Positions 1 through 7,775 of a stretch of DNA of 11,136 bases are shown here, in pieces. Each line of letters starts with the position of its first letter. Position 1 is the stretch's first letter. Under the pieces are notes generated by a model. It saw nothing but the letters and a program-made list of their open reading frames with translations, was not told the origin of the DNA and made no database searches. The position numbers and the translations under genes are program-made. The DNA comes from JAYKHL01 sp035284865. GTDB lineage: Bacteria > Cyanobacteriota > Sericytochromatia > S15B-MN24 > JAQBPE01. The stretch covers positions 1 through 11,136 of the forward strand of contig JAYKHL010000047.1 of assembly GCA_035284865.1 (NCBI GenBank), in the 5' to 3' direction.

Positions 1-1161
1 ATGACCAACATCATCCGCATCCTCGCCGAGGCCGATGGCCGCTCGCTGGTGCTGCTCGACGAGCTGGGCGCGGGCACCGATCCCGCCGAGGGCGCGGCGC
101 TCGGGCGCGCCATCGTGGAGGAGCTGCTCGGGCGCGGCACCCGGCTGGTGGCGACGACCCACTACGGCGAGCTGAAGCTGCTCCACTACCAGCTCGAGGG
201 CATCCGCAACGCCGCCGTGGAGTTCGATCTCGAGACGCTCTCGCCAACCTACCGCCTGCTGATGGGGGTCTCCGGCCAGTCGAACGCCGTGGCGATCGCC
301 GAGCGGCTGGGCCTTGCCCCGGCCCTCATCGCGCGCGCGCGCGAGATCACCCTCCACCGCACCACCGAGACCGCGGAGGTGATGGACGAGGCCACGCGGG
401 ACCGCCACCAGGCGGCCGAGCTGCTCGCCCGGGCGCAGCAGGCCCGGGATCGCGCGGACGCCCTCAAGCGCGACTACGAGGCCAGGCTGGCGGGCTGGCA
501 GGCCGAGCGGCGGGACCTCGAGGTCAAGGCCAGGGACAAGGTCGAGCAACAGGTGCGCTCTGCCAAGGGCGAGATCGCGGCCATCATCCGGGAGCTTCAG
601 GGGGTCAAGACGGCGCAGGCCGCCCAGCGGGCGAGCGAGCGGCTGGAGAAGTTCCAGAAGAAGAAGCCCGCTCCCCCGCCCCCGCCTCGCAAGCAGGAGC
701 CACTCGCCCTGGGCAAGCGCGTCCACGTCCCCAAGCTCGGGCAGAGCGGCAAGGTCCTGACGCTGCCTGACGCCGATGGCAACATGCGCGTGCAGGTCGG
801 CATCCTGACCGTCACCGTCAACCGGCGGGACCTCGCCACGCCCGCCGGCGCGGACCTGACCGGCGAGGCCCCACCGGCGCCCCGCCGCAGCGGCACGATC
901 GTGATCCCCGACGTGGCGCCAGGCCTGTCGTGCGACCTGCGGGGCCTGATGCAGCACGAGGCCATCCCGGAGGCCGATCGCTACCTCGATCAGGCCCTGC
1001 GCGGCCACCTGAAGGAGGTCACGCTGATCCACGGGGCCGGCACGGGGGCGCTGCGCAACGCCCTGCGGGCCTGGCTCAAGGACCAGCCGGGCGTGGCCTC
1101 GTTCCGCCCGGGTGGCCCGCTCGAGGGTGGGGATGGCGTGACGGTGGTGGTGCTGCGCTGA
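1..1161 (+). CDS. mutS2: MutS2 family ATPase/endonuclease, C-terminal half (5' truncated by window edge)
   Basis: MutS2 is a MutS-like DNA-binding ATPase with a C-terminal Smr nuclease domain, linked to recombination control and to rescue of collided ribosomes. The visible 386 residues begin inside the ATPase domain. Walker B and the following loop (LVLLDELGAGTD, residues 17-28) are followed by TTHYGELK (52-59) and a GVSGQSNAVAIAERLGL segment (89-105). A long charged coiled coil spans about 120-220, then comes a proline-rich linker (222-234) and an SH3/KOW-like stretch (237-278). The Smr domain (about 303-386) carries CDLRG (311-315) and HGAGTGALR (344-352). The family is usually near 780 residues, so about half is missing to the left. 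The ATG at base 1 is an internal Met (the family reads THMTNI-like here), not the true start. The Smr Leu-Asp-Leu-Arg-Gly motif has Cys instead of the first Leu. Confidence 0.96.
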   Translation: MTNIIRILAEADGRSLVLLDELGAGTDPAEGAALGRAIVEELLGRGTRLVATTHYGELKLLHYQLEGIRNAAVEFDLETLSPTYRLLMGVSGQSNAVAIAERLGLAPALIARAREITLHRTTETAEVMDEATRDRHQAAELLARAQQARDRADALKRDYEARLAGWQAERRDLEVKARDKVEQQVRSAKGEIAAIIRELQGVKTAQAAQRASERLEKFQKKKPAPPPPPRKQEPLALGKRVHVPKLGQSGKVLTLPDADGNMRVQVGILTVTVNRRDLATPAGADLTGEAPPAPRRSGTIVIPDVAPGLSCDLRGLMQHEAIPEADRYLDQALRGHLKEVTLIHGAGTGALRNALRAWLKDQPGVASFRPGGPLEGGDGVTVVVLR

Positions 1162-1235
1162 GGCGCGCCGCGCCGCTGCCCTGCCCCGGCGCCCCAGGGT
1201 CGCGGTGTGGTCCGGAGGTGGGTGGCCCGGTGCGC

Positions 1236-1241
1236 TACAAT
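1236..1241 (+). promoter_or_regulatory. Candidate -10 element of the hom-thrC promoter
   Basis: TACAAT lies in the 104-base gap between mutS2 and hom, preceded by GTGCGC and 24 bases upstream of the chosen hom ATG. It would place transcription start near base 1248. No convincing -35 hexamer is visible at the usual 16-18 base spacing, so the call rests on the -10 box and its position. The gap holds no clear intrinsic terminator for mutS2; only a weak CCCTG/CAGGG pairing without a T-run is present. Confidence 0.4.
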
Positions 1242-1255
1242 GGGGGGCCGAAGAT

Positions 1256-1259
1256 GGAG
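1256..1259 (+). promoter_or_regulatory. Ribosome binding site deciding the hom start
   Basis: GGAG is 6 bases upstream of the ATG at 1266. The other in-frame ATG, at 1254, overlaps this GGAG and would leave only about 6 bases of leader if the TACAAT box is the -10. The site therefore favours the 1266 start. Confidence 0.55.
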
Positions 1260-1265
1260 CCGACC

Positions 1266-2599
1266 ATGCCCCAGCCCCACCCCTCCGACGTGCCCGCCGC
1301 CCTGTCTCCCGCCCCCATCGGCGTGGGGCTGCTCGGATGCGGGACGGTCGGCACGGGCGTGGCCCGGCTGCTGCTCGCGCGCGAGGGCCCTTACGCGCAC
1401 CGCGCGGGCCGGCCGGTCTCGCTGGTGCGCGTCGGCGTGCGGGACGTGGGGCGCGACCGGGGGCTGCCGGCTGCGCTGTTCACGGCCGACCTGGAGGCCG
1501 TCGTGGACGATCCGCGGGTTCATGTCGTCGTCGAGGCCATCGGAGGCTGTGAGCCGGCCCTGGCCCTGATCCTCCGCGCGATCGCCGCCCGCAAGCACGT
1601 CGTGACGGCCAACAAGGAGGTGATCGCGCGTCACGGACACGTGATCTTTCCGGCAGCGCGCGCCGCGGGCGTCGCGGTGCAGGTGGAGGCCACGGTGGCA
1701 GGGGGAATCCCGATCGTGGCCGCCATCAAGAGCAGCCTGGCGGCCAACCGCATCCGTCAGGTGGCCGGCATCATCAACGGGACCACCAACTACATCCTCA
1801 CGGCGATGGCCATGCACGGCCAGTCCCTGGCGGAGGCGCTCGCGGAGGCGCAACGCCTCGGCTATGCCGAGGCCGATCCGACCAGCGACGTGGAGGCCTA
1901 CGATGCGGCCTACAAGATCGCCATCCTCGCCTCGGCCATCTTCGACCACCGCGTCGCCATTGATGAGGTCCACCGCGAGGGCATCACGGCCCTCACGGCG
2001 GCCGACATCGCCTACGCGCGCGAGCTCGGCTACGTGGTGAAGCTGCTGGGCGTCGCCCGCCGAGAGCCGGGCCCGACCGGCGAGCAGCTTCAGGTCCGCG
2101 TGCATCCGGCCATGATCCCCACCAGCCACCCCCTCGCGCCCATCGAGGGGGTGATGAATGCGGTGGCCGTCTCGGGCGACGCGGTGGGGGAGGTGATGTT
2201 CTCCGGGCCGGGGGCCGGCATGATGCCCACGGCCAGCGCGGTCCTGGGCGACGTCCTCGCGATCGCCGCGCAGCCCGAGCTGCCCCACCGCCTGCTGACC
2301 TGCCAGCACGAGGGCCTGGCCCCCGTCGCGCCCATCGACGATCTCGTGACCCGCTTCTACGTGCGCCTGCTGGCCGCCGATGAGCCCGGCGTGATCGGCA
2401 CCATCGGCCAGGCCTGCGGCCGCCACGGCATCTCGATCCGGTCGATGGTGCAGAAGGGCGAGCGGGACGGCTCCGCCGAGATCGTGCTCATCACCCACCG
2501 GGTTCGCGAGCGCGCGATGCGCGAGGCGCTGGCCGAGCTCGCGGCAGATCCGAGCATCCGGGCCATCGGCTCGGTGATCCGCGTGGAGGACCTTGCCCC

Positions 2600-2603
<4 letters not shown>
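1266..2603 (+). CDS. hom: Homoserine dehydrogenase with C-terminal ACT domain
   Basis: This cytoplasmic enzyme reduces aspartate semialdehyde to homoserine with NAD(P)H, the branch step to threonine and methionine. The 445-residue product has the family's normal length. The Rossmann nucleotide loop is GLLGCGTVGTGV (21-32), followed by VTANKEVIA (113-121) with the conserved Lys117. The catalytic region GYAEADPTSDVEAYDAAYK (199-217) supplies E202, D213 and K217, equivalent to the residues used in yeast Hom3-type enzymes. The NGTTNYIL signature is at 171-178. An ACT domain (about 362-440) suggests feedback control, typically by threonine. The start at ATG 1266 is chosen for its GGAG; ATG 1254 would add four residues. 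The last four bases overlap thrC (GTGA), which indicates translational coupling. The catalytic segment has EAYDAA where many homologues read EGxDAA, a mild variation. Confidence 0.97.
2585..2589 (+). promoter_or_regulatory. Ribosome binding site for the thrC GTG start, inside hom
   Basis: GGAGG lies within the last codons of hom, 10 bases before GTG 2600. It is the only good Shine-Dalgarno sequence near any possible thrC start. ATG 2612 would be 22 bases away, and ATG 2768 has only C/G-rich sequence before it. This supports translation through the repeat region that follows. Confidence 0.6.
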
Positions 2604-3898
<1,295 letters not shown>

Positions 3899-3929
3899 GG
3901 GCCCGGGGACCGGGAAGTTCGGGCCTCGC

Positions 3930-4538
3930 TCAGAACCGCGACAGGTGGGCCAGCGCGGCGCGGATCGTCTCCTCCACCGGGGCCTCCGAGGGGGCCGCAG
4001 CCAGCGCCTCACGGGCCTCCTCCTCGCTGTAGCCAAGCGCCAGCAGGGCGAGCAGGGCCTCGTCCGTCGGGCCATCCAGCCCTCCCGCAGCCCGCCTCGG
4101 GCCGCCCAGCGAGCCGCCGTCGGCCACCGGGCGCCAGGCGGCCAGCTTCTCACGCAGCTCGAGGATGATCCGCTCTGCCGTCTTCTTGCCCACCCCCGGT
4201 GCCCGGGCGAGCGCCCGCGGGTCCTGCGCCACGACAGCCGCCACGACCTCGGGGACGGTGAGCGCCGACAGCACCCCCAGCGCGGTCTTGGCCCCCACGC
4301 CCGACACACCGTGCAGCAGCAGGAACAGCTCGCGCTCCTCCGGGCTGGGAAAGCCCACCAGCGTGAGCGCGTCCTCCCGGACCACCAGGTGGGTGTGGAC
4401 CAGCACCGGCTCCCCCAGCGGCGGCAGCGCCCCAAGGTGCCGGCCCGAGAGCAGGACCTGGTAGCCCACCCCGGCGACGTCCACGATGGCTGCATCCTTG
4501 CCGACGTGGAGGAGCGCGCCCCGCAGCGAGGCAATCAC
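3930..4538 (-). CDS. ruvA: Holliday junction branch migration complex subunit RuvA
   Basis: RuvA binds the four-way junction as a tetramer and loads the RuvB motor during recombinational repair. The product has 202 residues, close to the usual length. The N-terminal OB-fold (1-64) begins IASLRG after the initiator. Two helix-hairpin-helix motifs follow, GVSGVGAKTAL (77-87) and APGVGKKTAERI (113-124). A Gly/Pro-rich linker covers about 136-157, and the RuvB-interacting domain III (158-202) contains LLALGYSEEEAREAL. The start is GTG 4538, which overlaps the ruvC stop as GTGA and gives the family's normal N-terminus; an ATG at 4568 would add ten residues that do not fit. No ruvB follows, because thrC converges from the other side after a 31-base gap. 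Confidence 0.96.
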   Translation of the reverse strand: MIASLRGALLHVGKDAAIVDVAGVGYQVLLSGRHLGALPPLGEPVLVHTHLVVREDALTLVGFPSPEERELFLLLHGVSGVGAKTALGVLSALTVPEVVAAVVAQDPRALARAPGVGKKTAERIILELREKLAAWRPVADGGSLGGPRRAAGGLDGPTDEALLALLALGYSEEEAREALAAAPSEAPVEETIRAALAHLSRF

Positions 4539-5050
4539 GCGGCGCCCCCGGGCAGGGCCACCGGCCACTCGCCGCGTCCCTCAAGCACCCGCCAGTGGGT
4601 GATGGCCAGCGCCAGGGCGTCGGCCGCATCGTCAGGCCGGGGGATCGCGCGGAGCGCCAGCTCGTCCCGCACGGCCTCCTGGATCTCGGGCTTCTTGGCC
4701 TTGCCCGAGCCCGTGACCGTCATCTTGACCTGGGCAGGGCTGTAGCCCACGACGGGCACGCCGGTGTGGGCAGCCGCCAGCAGGATGACCCCCCGCGCCT
4801 GCGCCACGGGCATGGCGGTGTTGACGTTCTTCAGGAAAAACAGCTCCTCGATGGCCAGCACGTCCGGCTGCTGCGCGCCGAGCAGCTCCATCATGTCGGC
4901 GTAGGTGATGGCGAGGCGCTCCGGCGGCGTGAGGTGGCGGTCGGTCTGGATCGTCCCGTACTGCAGGGCCCGGGGGGCCTGCCCCGGCAAGACCTCCACG
5001 TAGCCGAAGCCCACGGTGGCGGTGCCGGGGTCGATGCCGAGGATCAACAT
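4535..5050 (-). CDS. ruvC: Holliday junction resolvase RuvC
   Basis: RuvC is the dimeric, Mg-dependent endonuclease that cuts Holliday junctions positioned by RuvAB. The 171 residues match the family's length. The RNase H-like fold opens MLILGIDPGTATVGFGY with catalytic Asp7. The second acid is Glu68 in AIEELFFLKN (66-75), and the last two are Asp141 and Asp144 in PDDAADALALAI (139-150), the counterparts of E. coli D7, E66, D138 and D141. It overlaps ruvA by four bases and is probably cotranscribed with it. The ATG at 5050 has no Shine-Dalgarno sequence upstream. A near-consensus promoter sits so close that the mRNA would begin at or next to the ATG. Confidence 0.97.
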   Translation of the reverse strand: MLILGIDPGTATVGFGYVEVLPGQAPRALQYGTIQTDRHLTPPERLAITYADMMELLGAQQPDVLAIEELFFLKNVNTAMPVAQARGVILLAAAHTGVPVVGYSPAQVKMTVTGSGKAKKPEIQEAVRDELALRAIPRPDDAADALALAITHWRVLEGRGEWPVALPGGAA

Positions 5051-5057
5051 AACACCA

Positions 5058-5087
5058 ACTATAGAAGGGCAGCCGAGCGGGCGTCAA
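5058..5087 (-). promoter_or_regulatory. Sigma-70-type promoter of ruvC-ruvA
   Basis: On the minus strand TTGACG (5087-5082) and TATAGT (5063-5058) are separated by 18 bases. Each matches the consensus at five of six positions. The -35 box overlaps the stop codon of the upstream DUF881 gene. Transcription would start about seven bases after the -10, at or next to the A of the ruvC ATG, which predicts a leaderless transcript. Confidence 0.72.
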
Positions 5088-5803
5088 TCACGCCCGACGG
5101 GCCGCCGTCGGGGGCGGCTGCCGAGGGACCGGGACGTGGCCTGCGGGGCGCGGCCCCCCACGCGGCCGACGAAGGCCGGCACGACGACCCGAGGGGCCGC
5201 CCGGGTCTCGACCCGGATGCCGTAGAACTGGAGGTACTCCGCCACCCCGCCTCGCAACCCCAGCGTGGTCTTCATGTCCTCCGAGGGCCCGATCGCCAGG
5301 ATGACATAAGGCGCCCGCACGGGCACCTGGTTGATGACGATGTGCTGCCCCGCCGTGACGATCTCGGAGAGCTCGGTGATGCGATGGCCGTTGACGGCCA
5401 CGGCCTCCCCGCCGCCGGTGCGCAGCTCGTTGACGATCTTGAGCAGGTCCTCCGCATGGACCACGGCCGAGGCCTCATCCTCGCCGGGGCCCACGGTCGA
5501 GGTCTCCGAGACGGTCACGACGAGGCCAGGCCCCTCGAGCGCGGGGTAGTCCTGAGAGGTGGGAGGGGGCAGGGGCGCCTCGGCCGGCGCCACGTCGCCC
5601 CGAGCCAGCTGGCTCTGCAGCTCGGTGACCTGCTCGGCGAGCAGCGCGTTGCCCTTCTCGGTGCTCTTGAGCAGCACCACGAGATCCTCGAGGCGCCGGG
5701 AGGGCATCACCTTGCGCGCATCCGCCTGCGAGCGCCACTGGACCGCCAGCAGCAGCCCCGTGATGATCGAGATGGTGGTGACGGGCACGACCCACTGCTT
5801 CAT
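5084..5803 (-). CDS. DUF881 family membrane-anchored protein
   Basis: The role of DUF881 proteins is not firmly known; in Gram-positive bacteria they are often encoded near cell division genes. This one has 239 residues. A single N-terminal membrane segment (about 5-22) leads into a short coiled coil (36-68), then a Pro-rich spacer (71-83). The DUF881 domain covers about 88-210. Its signatures are GPGLVVTVSE (91-100), VVHAEDLLKIVNELR (114-128), AVAVNGHRIT (134-143), PYVILAIG (165-172) and a closing VVVPA (206-210). The ending (217-239) is rich in Arg and Ser and not typical of the domain. The bulk of the protein should lie outside the cytoplasmic membrane. The start at ATG 5803 is 18 bases after the lipoprotein stop, with only a weak, distant GAGG. 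It probably belongs to the transcript coming from fecR. Confidence 0.88.
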   Translation of the reverse strand: MKQWVVPVTTISIITGLLLAVQWRSQADARKVMPSRRLEDLVVLLKSTEKGNALLAEQVTELQSQLARGDVAPAEAPLPPPTSQDYPALEGPGLVVTVSETSTVGPGEDEASAVVHAEDLLKIVNELRTGGGEAVAVNGHRITELSEIVTAGQHIVINQVPVRAPYVILAIGPSEDMKTTLGLRGGVAEYLQFYGIRVETRAAPRVVVPAFVGRVGGRAPQATSRSLGSRPRRRPVGRD

Positions 5804-5821
5804 GGCTGTGCGCCGCGCGCC

Positions 5822-6724
5822 TCAGCCCTTCCGGACGGCGATGCGCCCGATGAAGCGTCGAATGCCCTCGCGGAGGGCCGACACGTTGCTGGCCTCCTTG
5901 AGCTCCGGCGCGGCCTCCGCCAGGCGGGCAAAGCTCTCCCGCTCTCCGTCGTCGATGGCCGAGATGAGCGCACCGAGCCGGGGCCCCGCGGCCACGGCGG
6001 GGTCCGAAACCGCGCCCTCGAGCGCGCCAGGCGCCGCGCCCTGCTGCAGCCCGGCAACGGCCTCGAGGAAGGCCGTGAGGGCCGTCGAGCCCGGCGTGAG
6101 CGCGACCCGATGCTCGACCTCGTCCTGGCGCAGCACGGCCGGCGCGGTGATGGCCGTGGTGAGGCCGGGATCCCCCGCGTCGACCAGCGAGGTCGAGAGG
6201 ATCACGGGCAGCGTCGCGTCCTCGAGCTCGACGTCGAGCGAGAAGCTGCCGTCATAGAACGTGACGGCCTCGGCCAGCCGTCGCCCCGTGCGGGCATCGC
6301 GGACGACCACGGGCGTGCCGGTGATCCGCCCGTCCTGCACGTTCACCAGCCCGGCGACCTCCCCGACCACGCGCGCGAGGCCCAGCACGCGGACCCGGAC
6401 CCCACTGGTCGGCGTGGTGGCAGCCTGCGTCACCGGGAGCACCGCGGTGACGCCTGCCGGCAGCAGGGCCTCGGGGTCCTGCAAGGTGAGCGCAGGGGGG
6501 GCCAGCAGCGGCGTGGCTGCCGGGAGGGCCCCCCCGAGCGGCGCCATGGTGAAGGTGGTGTGGGGGAGCGCCCCGGTCGGGGCCCGCCTGAGCCCTCCGG
6601 GCGCGATGGTGGCCCCGGCGCCCTGGCAGCCGGCCAGGACGAGGGCGCTCAGCGCCAGCCACCCCGCGGAGATGCCAACGAGGCGGCGCTTGATCAGCGG
6701 GCGCAAGCCCTGGGTGCCAGCCAC
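5822..6724 (-). CDS. Predicted lipoprotein of unknown function
   Basis: No family is recognised. From GTG 6724 the product has 300 residues. A basic n-region (KRR) and a hydrophobic stretch end in the lipobox LVLAGC with Cys33, so it should be lipid-anchored after signal peptidase II cleavage. A Pro/Ala/Leu-rich region (34-107) has no clear fold. Residues about 108-200 look like a beta-sandwich of the carboxypeptidase-regulatory/Ig-like kind, with TPVVVRDARTGRRLAEAVT (137-155) and YDGSFSLDVE (157-166), a pattern seen in extracellular modules. The C-terminal third (210-300) is Ala-rich and helical. The GTG is chosen because it lies 16 bases after the fecR stop with AGGGGG five bases upstream; an ATG at 6859 would run over the end of fecR and bury the signal sequence. 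An envelope role is inferred only from the lipobox and neighbours. Confidence 0.8.
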   Translation of the reverse strand: MAGTQGLRPLIKRRLVGISAGWLALSALVLAGCQGAGATIAPGGLRRAPTGALPHTTFTMAPLGGALPAATPLLAPPALTLQDPEALLPAGVTAVLPVTQAATTPTSGVRVRVLGLARVVGEVAGLVNVQDGRITGTPVVVRDARTGRRLAEAVTFYDGSFSLDVELEDATLPVILSTSLVDAGDPGLTTAITAPAVLRQDEVEHRVALTPGSTALTAFLEAVAGLQQGAAPGALEGAVSDPAVAAGPRLGALISAIDDGERESFARLAEAAPELKEASNVSALREGIRRFIGRIAVRKG

Positions 6725-6740
6725 CGGAGCCCCCTGCCCG

Positions 6741-7679
6741 TCAGGGCGCCAGCCCGACGACGGCCCGGTCGGGGTGCTCGACCGAGGCCCGGCCAGGCTC
6801 CGAGGGCCCGGCCCCGACCGAGAACGCGGCATCGACAGGGCTGAGCAGGTTGAGCCCAAGGAGGCCCAGCCCGGCGTACATGGCCAGCTGGCGCTGCCCG
6901 GTGAACACCCCGTAGCCGCCCGTGCCCAGCAGGGCGAACTCGGCGCCCAGGTACAGCAGGCCGCGCGGCACCTCGCCGGCGTAGAGCTGGCCGGCCCCGG
7001 GGAGCAGCGCCGACAGGCCTGCCGCCACCCAGGGGTCCGGGGCCCCCGCCGCGCGGGGCGCGGGCCCGTCCGGGGTGGCGGAGGCCTCCGGGGCGAACCC
7101 GGCCACGAGGTCCTGGTAGGCTGAGCGGGTGATGACGCTGAAGCGCGGGTCCTGGCCGCCGGTCACGAAGATGGCGCTGCGGCCCGCCTCGAGCAGCTGG
7201 GGGTTCTTCCCCGCATCCGAGATCCGGAACGTCCCCGACAGCACCGAGACGCGCCACCCGCCGCTGCCGGCCCGCTCGATGACGCCATCGGCGTCACCCC
7301 CCGAGATCCGCAGCGTGCCGGCCATCAGGTTGATGTTGCCCTCCGGCGGTGCCACCACCCGCACCCGGCCGACCCGCACCGTCGGCGTCATCCCGTCGAG
7401 CTCGATGAAGCGCACGGTGGTGCTCTCGCCAAACGTGAGGCGCGTGCCGCCCGACATCACGAAGTCGGCATAGGACTCCGGCATCGTCTTCACCGTGTCG
7501 CCGGCGTGCACCAGCGCCCCGGGCCTGAGCGCCGTCCAGCCCGTGGTGTAGGCGCGGACGCTGCCCCCGGCCTGCATCAGGGTGGCGGAGTCCCCCTCCT
7601 GCGCGGCCACGGGGGCCCCGGAAGCTGCCAGCGCGACGATCGCACAGGTGGCAGCCGCGAGCGGACGGTGGAAGGACAC
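6741..7679 (-). CDS. FecR-domain exported protein with a C-terminal hydrophobic GAGQLY-type segment
   Basis: The product has 312 residues. A signal peptide (about 1-27, ending VAAQ) exports it. A FecR-type beta domain follows (about 55-175), recognisable by GDTVKTMPESYADFVMSGG (60-78) and LTFGESTTVRFI (81-92), and then a repeat of beta strands around MAGTLRISGG (119-128) and VSVLSGTFRIS (144-154). Unlike the iron-transport regulator FecR there is no sigma-factor-binding N-terminal helix domain and no sigma factor nearby, so ligand or scaffold binding in the envelope is more likely. Residues about 216-290 form a second module with LSALLPGAGQLYAGEVPRG (222-240) and hydrophobic helices, reminiscent of DUF5683/TM2-like segments. 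GTG 7679 is chosen because GAGGT lies seven bases upstream; the ATG at 7721 overlaps the -10 box. Confidence 0.86.
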   Translation of the reverse strand: MSFHRPLAAATCAIVALAASGAPVAAQEGDSATLMQAGGSVRAYTTGWTALRPGALVHAGDTVKTMPESYADFVMSGGTRLTFGESTTVRFIELDGMTPTVRVGRVRVVAPPEGNINLMAGTLRISGGDADGVIERAGSGGWRVSVLSGTFRISDAGKNPQLLEAGRSAIFVTGGQDPRFSVITRSAYQDLVAGFAPEASATPDGPAPRAAGAPDPWVAAGLSALLPGAGQLYAGEVPRGLLYLGAEFALLGTGGYGVFTGQRQLAMYAGLGLLGLNLLSPVDAAFSVGAGPSEPGRASVEHPDRAVVGLAP

Positions 7680-7686
7680 GGGCAAG

Positions 7687-7691
7687 ACCTC
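7687..7691 (-). promoter_or_regulatory. Ribosome binding site deciding the fecR-domain gene start
   Basis: GAGGT on the minus strand stands seven bases before GTG 7679. That start leaves a compact signal peptide (MSFHRPLAAA onwards), whereas the upstream ATG at 7721 lies inside the predicted -10 element. Confidence 0.65.
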
Positions 7692-7719
7692 GAACAGGTG
7701 GGCGTGCGACGGCGAGCCC

Positions 7720-7752
7720 ATTATATACCCGGGCCGCCCGGTGATCTGTGAA
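7720..7752 (-). promoter_or_regulatory. Candidate promoter of the fecR-lipoprotein-DUF881 genes
   Basis: On the minus strand the AT island TATATAAT (7727-7720) stands out in very GC-rich surroundings and contains a perfect TATAAT. TTCACA (7752-7747) matches the -35 consensus at five of six positions, but the spacing is long (19 bases to TATATA, 21 to TATAAT), so the -35 is uncertain. The leader to GTG 7679 would be about 35 bases. Confidence 0.5.
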
Positions 7753-7775
7753 GTTTTACGAAGCGCCCGGGCGCC

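Noticed and set aside
990..2498. A 502-codon minus-strand open frame opposite hom
   Set aside because: The sequence is His/Gly/Asp-rich with no recognisable motif, while hom on the other strand has full family signatures.
3899..3929. Possible shared terminator between convergent thrC and ruvA (CCCGG-GGA-CCGGG)
   Set aside because: The stem is only 5 bp with a 3-base loop and no T-run on either strand, so it cannot be called.
4595..6844. A 749-codon open frame on the plus strand opposite ruvC, DUF881 and the lipoprotein gene
   Set aside because: It is a by-product of high GC content: low-complexity, rich in Arg/Gly/His/Asp, no domain, and opposite three well-supported genes.
6725..6859. ATG at 6859 as the start of the lipoprotein gene
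   Set aside because: It would overlap the end of the FecR gene by more than 100 bases and put 45 extra Pro/Ser/Arg-rich residues before the signal peptide; GTG 6724 has an RBS right after the preceding stop.
7720..7721. ATG at 7721 as the start of the FecR-domain gene
   Set aside because: It lies within the AT-rich -10 box and would place 14 polar residues before the signal peptide; GTG 7679 has a well-spaced GAGGT.
7763..7774. Perfect 12-bp palindrome gcgcccgggcgc after the S41 gene as a terminator
   Set aside because: A hairpin would have only four base pairs around a four-base loop, and no T-run follows; such palindromes are common at this GC content.
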